A stretch of DNA of 56,028 bases from DATEZO01 sp035255485 (GTDB lineage: Bacteria > Pseudomonadota > Gammaproteobacteria > Burkholderiales > Burkholderiaceae_D), in the NCBI GenBank assembly GCA_035255485.1, contig DATEZO010000180.1, positions 1 to 56,028 on the forward strand, written 5' to 3'. Shown piece by piece: positions 53,379 through 56,028 of the stretch. Made by a program: the position numbers and the translations under genes. The notes beneath the pieces are model-generated. The model was given only the letters and a program-made list of their open reading frames with translations. It was not told where the DNA came from and searched no databases. Every line of letters starts with the position of its first letter. Position 1 is the first letter of the stretch.

Positions 53379-54826
53379 ACGTTACAACGCATGGCGATGT
53401 CATGACAAATGGTCTTGATGTCGCAGGCAAGACGCGTTATTTAACAGATTTTTCGCTTGCCATTCCACATGATGAGAGGCGTACACTGGCTCGCGCATGG
53501 CTCTGGCTGGCTTTGGCGTCGCTGATTGGCTCTGGCATTCTTTCTATCCTGCTGGTCCTGTCACGCACGCCGTATCTACAGCAATTACTTCCGGTCGCTG
53601 ACTTTTTCCATGTGGCGCTTGTGGTGCATGTGGATCTGTCGGTCCTTGTATGGTTCATGTCATTTGCCGGTTTACTATGGTGCATTAATGGTGGGACCCG
53701 CTTTCTGTTGCTGGCATGGAGCGGTTGGGCCGCGTCAGCAGCAGGGACGGTAATTATGACAATGGCGCCGTTCTTTGGGCGCGGCGGGCCGATCATGAGC
53801 AACTACGTGCCGGTCCTGGATGATCCGCTGTTCATGGCTGGATTGACTGCTTTTGGCATTGGCATAGCGTTGCTGGTGTTTCGCAGCTTGCTGACTGCAC
53901 CCAAAGTAGGTACGCGGCCGGATGGTGGCGCAGCGTTGGCATTTGGTCTCAACACTGCCGCAATAGCTGCGGCTGTTGCCTTGTTTGCATTGAGTTGGTC
54001 ATTACTTAAAATACCGACGGCATTGGAGGGCAAAGCCTACTATGAACTCTTGTTCTGGGGTGGTGGACATGTCATACAGTTTACGTACACCTTATTAATG
54101 CTGGTTTCCTGGTTATGGCTTGCAAATGCTTGCGGTGCGCGCATTCCGTTAACGCCGCGCATAGCACTATTGTTGTTTGCCATTGGATTGGTTTGCGTGT
54201 TTGCCATACCGCCAATCTATCTTGCGTATGATCCTACATCAGTCGAGCATCGGAATCTGTTGACCTGGCTGATGCGATTTGGTGGCGGCCTGCCAATTTT
54301 ACCTTTGGGTCTGGCTGTCATTGTAGGATTAATTGGCATTGGACGTACTAGTATGCTGGCGCCGGCGTTGCGGCCACTTCATGCAGCATTGATTGCATCG
54401 GTGGCGTTGTTTTCCATTGGTGGATTAATCGGCTTTTTGATTCAAGGAAGCAATGTAAAAATTCCAGCCCATTATCATGGCTGTATTGTCGGTGTGACAC
54501 TTGCGTTAATGGGATTGACTTATTATCTGCTGCCACGTCTTGGTTACTCCAGCCCGGATTCCAAACTTGCTGGATGGCAACCATATATCTATGGTGCAGG
54601 TCAATTACTTCATATCACAGGATTAGTTTGGTCTGGCGGATACGGAGTACAACGCAAAGTTGCCGGTAGCGATCAGGTATTGCATAGTACTCAGGAAATT
54701 GCCGGCATGGGTTTGATGGGATTGGGCGGATTGATTGCAATTATCGGAGGTATTATATTTCTGACTATTGTATTAAATGCAATTATTCGTAATGACACAT
54801 GCATGACATCAGCCAAAGCAGGTTAA
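53375..54826 (+). CDS. Degenerate heme-copper subunit I paralogue lacking the CuB His pair
   Basis: 483 aa, about 12 helices; ATGA overlap with the preceding gene. Helix 2 His (H85), the WGGGH histidine (H232) and the AHYH pair (H366, H368) are kept, so both heme sites may be filled. At the place of the CuB His-His pair, 49 residues after H232, the sequence is IPPIYL, and residue +4 after H232 is Phe. It therefore cannot build a normal CuB and is unlikely to reduce O2 or NO. It may act as a heme-bearing electron-transfer subunit partnered with the cytochrome b fusion. Length and fold are otherwise normal. Confidence 0.78.
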   Translation: MNVTTHGDVMTNGLDVAGKTRYLTDFSLAIPHDERRTLARAWLWLALASLIGSGILSILLVLSRTPYLQQLLPVADFFHVALVVHVDLSVLVWFMSFAGLLWCINGGTRFLLLAWSGWAASAAGTVIMTMAPFFGRGGPIMSNYVPVLDDPLFMAGLTAFGIGIALLVFRSLLTAPKVGTRPDGGAALAFGLNTAAIAAAVALFALSWSLLKIPTALEGKAYYELLFWGGGHVIQFTYTLLMLVSWLWLANACGARIPLTPRIALLLFAIGLVCVFAIPPIYLAYDPTSVEHRNLLTWLMRFGGGLPILPLGLAVIVGLIGIGRTSMLAPALRPLHAALIASVALFSIGGLIGFLIQGSNVKIPAHYHGCIVGVTLALMGLTYYLLPRLGYSSPDSKLAGWQPYIYGAGQLLHITGLVWSGGYGVQRKVAGSDQVLHSTQEIAGMGLMGLGGLIAIIGGIIFLTIVLNAIIRNDTCMTSAKAG

Positions 54827-54832
54827 ATTCAA

Positions 54833-55792
54833 ATGCCTGCCAATATCTTGCGTCAATCGCGTTTGATTGTTCGCTTGTCGGTATTTGCTGTCTTGTTAAT
54901 GATAATCATCTTAATGTGCAGTGCAATTATTCGACTCACCCAAGATAATTGCATTTCATTAACAACGCCTGACGCAATTGTCGTTGCTGCTCGTTTCATT
55001 CACCGCATTTCAGCTTCTTTAGTTGGTATCGTACTGGTCATCATTCTGTTCTTGACGGTACGATTGAAACCGGTTCCTGTTAACCGTATTGCATTGCTCA
55101 TTATATTGATCGCGCTGACCCTATTTCTTGCCATGTTGGGGAAATTCAGCTCCGGCACGATAATGCCTGCTATAACGATCGCAAATATTATTGCCGGCAT
55201 GGCGATGATGACGTTTTTCTGGCTGCTGCGCATGGATTTTAATTTGGCTGTGCAAGCTCCATTCCATTTATCACCCCGTATCATTCGTAGCACTCGAATA
55301 TTAGCCCCGCTTGCTTTATTTTTCCTATTAATACAAATATGCCTGGGTAGCTGGATTGCAGGACTGAATGCTGGGATAGGTTGTAACCACCTTCCTGCCA
55401 CAACGAGCGTAATCTACTGGCCGGATAGCCTGATATTGAAAGCAATTGATCCTTTCAGGATAATTAATGTCTCAGAAAATTTGATGCTTTCAAATGCAAT
55501 TGCCTGGCTTGGCTTCATACATCGACTTGGATCGCTGATCGTTGTAATAGCAACGATCGTACTTGCTGTAAACCTGCGCCAATATGGAACCTCCCTGCGG
55601 CGCACTACAACTGTATTATTATTTTTCCTCGTGATACAAGCATTGCTTGGTATTGCCATGGTTGAATGGAAAACAACAGGGTGGATAGGTGTTGTGCATA
55701 ACGCAATTGCCGCTTTCCTGCTCTTGCAAATCATTAATATTTATTATTGGTTTTCTCGAAATAAAGCAGATAGTGTGAAAAATTGGAAATAA
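54833..55792 (+). CDS. ctaA: Heme A synthase (COX15/CtaA family)
   Basis: 319 aa, eight transmembrane helices in two four-helix bundles. Conserved heme-ligand His residues are in FIHRIS (H57), FIHRLGSL and VVHNAIAAF. It oxidises heme O to heme A. It starts 6 bp after the degenerate subunit I gene, in the same unit, and completes the pathway begun by ctaB. The usual loop Cys pair is not obvious. Codon use here is markedly AT-rich. Confidence 0.85.
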   Translation: MPANILRQSRLIVRLSVFAVLLMIIILMCSAIIRLTQDNCISLTTPDAIVVAARFIHRISASLVGIVLVIILFLTVRLKPVPVNRIALLIILIALTLFLAMLGKFSSGTIMPAITIANIIAGMAMMTFFWLLRMDFNLAVQAPFHLSPRIIRSTRILAPLALFFLLIQICLGSWIAGLNAGIGCNHLPATTSVIYWPDSLILKAIDPFRIINVSENLMLSNAIAWLGFIHRLGSLIVVIATIVLAVNLRQYGTSLRRTTTVLLFFLVIQALLGIAMVEWKTTGWIGVVHNAIAAFLLLQIINIYYWFSRNKADSVKNWK

Positions 55793-55821
55793 AGTGCATG
55801 ATTATAATTGTTTATAAAATT

Positions 55822-56028
55822 CTAATGTAATCTACCCTCGCTATATATAATCGGTAAATAGCGTAATTCCATATCGGCTTCTCTGGCATACTCTACTTTT
55901 GCAAGTCTAACAAGATTGCGAAGGGATTCCCTATAAAAATGCTTGGTTTGGCTGGATCCATTTTCTCCGCACGCTACCATTACGAGTGCTTCAATGACAT
56001 CGTCAGAGCAAAGGGGAAGTAGTAATTG
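55822..56028 (-). CDS. Hypothetical protein, partial (C-terminal 68 residues)
   Basis: A minus-strand frame stays open from the window edge to a TAG at 55822-55824. Its composition is protein-like (DDVIEALVMVACGEN, then FYRESLRNLVRLAKVEYARE, ending in IYSEGRLH) with a long amphipathic helix. No family recognised. It converges on ctaA, so the respiratory unit ends at about 55.8 kb. Confidence 0.5.
   Translation of the reverse strand, partial: QLLLPLCSDDVIEALVMVACGENGSSQTKHFYRESLRNLVRLAKVEYAREADMELRYLPIIYSEGRLH

Overview
The window looks like chromosomal DNA of a betaproteobacterium. The order bamD / rluD / pgeF / phaC / phaR / rimO, the class I PHA synthase with phasin, and the MSHA-type pilus cluster all suggest Burkholderiales, probably Oxalobacteraceae; this placement is inferred from gene content only. 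No rRNA, tRNA, CRISPR array or insertion sequence was recognised. The left two thirds is GC-rich and core-like. The right third (about 35.6-56 kb) is visibly more AT-rich and holds an accessory respiratory island.

Layout. (1) 1-12 kb: the distal half of an MSHA (type IV-like) pilus cluster, mshO-P-Q, then a second unit mshI, a PilN-like gene, mshJ, K, L, M and N, with tightly overlapping genes. (2) 12-17 kb: a NarL-type two-component pair divergent from a TonB-dependent receptor. (3) 17-24 kb: OsmC, a degenerate HD-GYP protein, an aminotransferase, an orphan PIN protein, bamD, rluD and pgeF. (4) 24-36 kb: carbon storage and lipid metabolism (phaC, phaR, phasin, long-chain acyl-CoA ligase, wax ester synthase/DGAT, lipase-like hydrolase) with rimO, a cystathionine beta-lyase and a universal stress protein. 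(5) 36.8-46.6 kb: a full cytochrome cd1 nitrite reductase and heme d1 set, nirE divergent from nirS-M-C-F-DL-G-H-J-N. (6) 46.9-55.8 kb: a cluster built around an atypical heme-copper oxidase superfamily enzyme.

The most interesting part is region 6. The nitrite reductase makes NO, yet no norCB or nosZ is seen. Instead there are a small one-helix protein, a CuA subunit and a catalytic subunit I that keeps all six metal-ligand histidines but has Gln where B-type oxygen reductases have the cross-linked Tyr. These are followed by heme O synthase (ctaB), an SCO copper chaperone, a fusion of a diheme cytochrome b with two [4Fe-4S] motifs and a FlpD/MvhD-like domain, an unknown periplasmic protein, a second subunit-I paralogue that has lost the CuB His-His pair, and heme A synthase (ctaA). 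My reading is a cytochrome c-dependent NO reductase of a non-cNOR/qNOR class (sNOR/eNOR-like), with dedicated heme and copper supply and an extra membrane redox module.

FNR/DNR-like palindromes (TTGAT-N4-ATCAA type) lie upstream of nirE/nirS, of both halves of region 6, of the stress protein and of the lipid genes. This suggests one low-oxygen/NO regulon joining denitrification and carbon storage. A separate signal is a ~70-bp non-coding motif present three times with identical internal spacing (1491, 17704, 35677).
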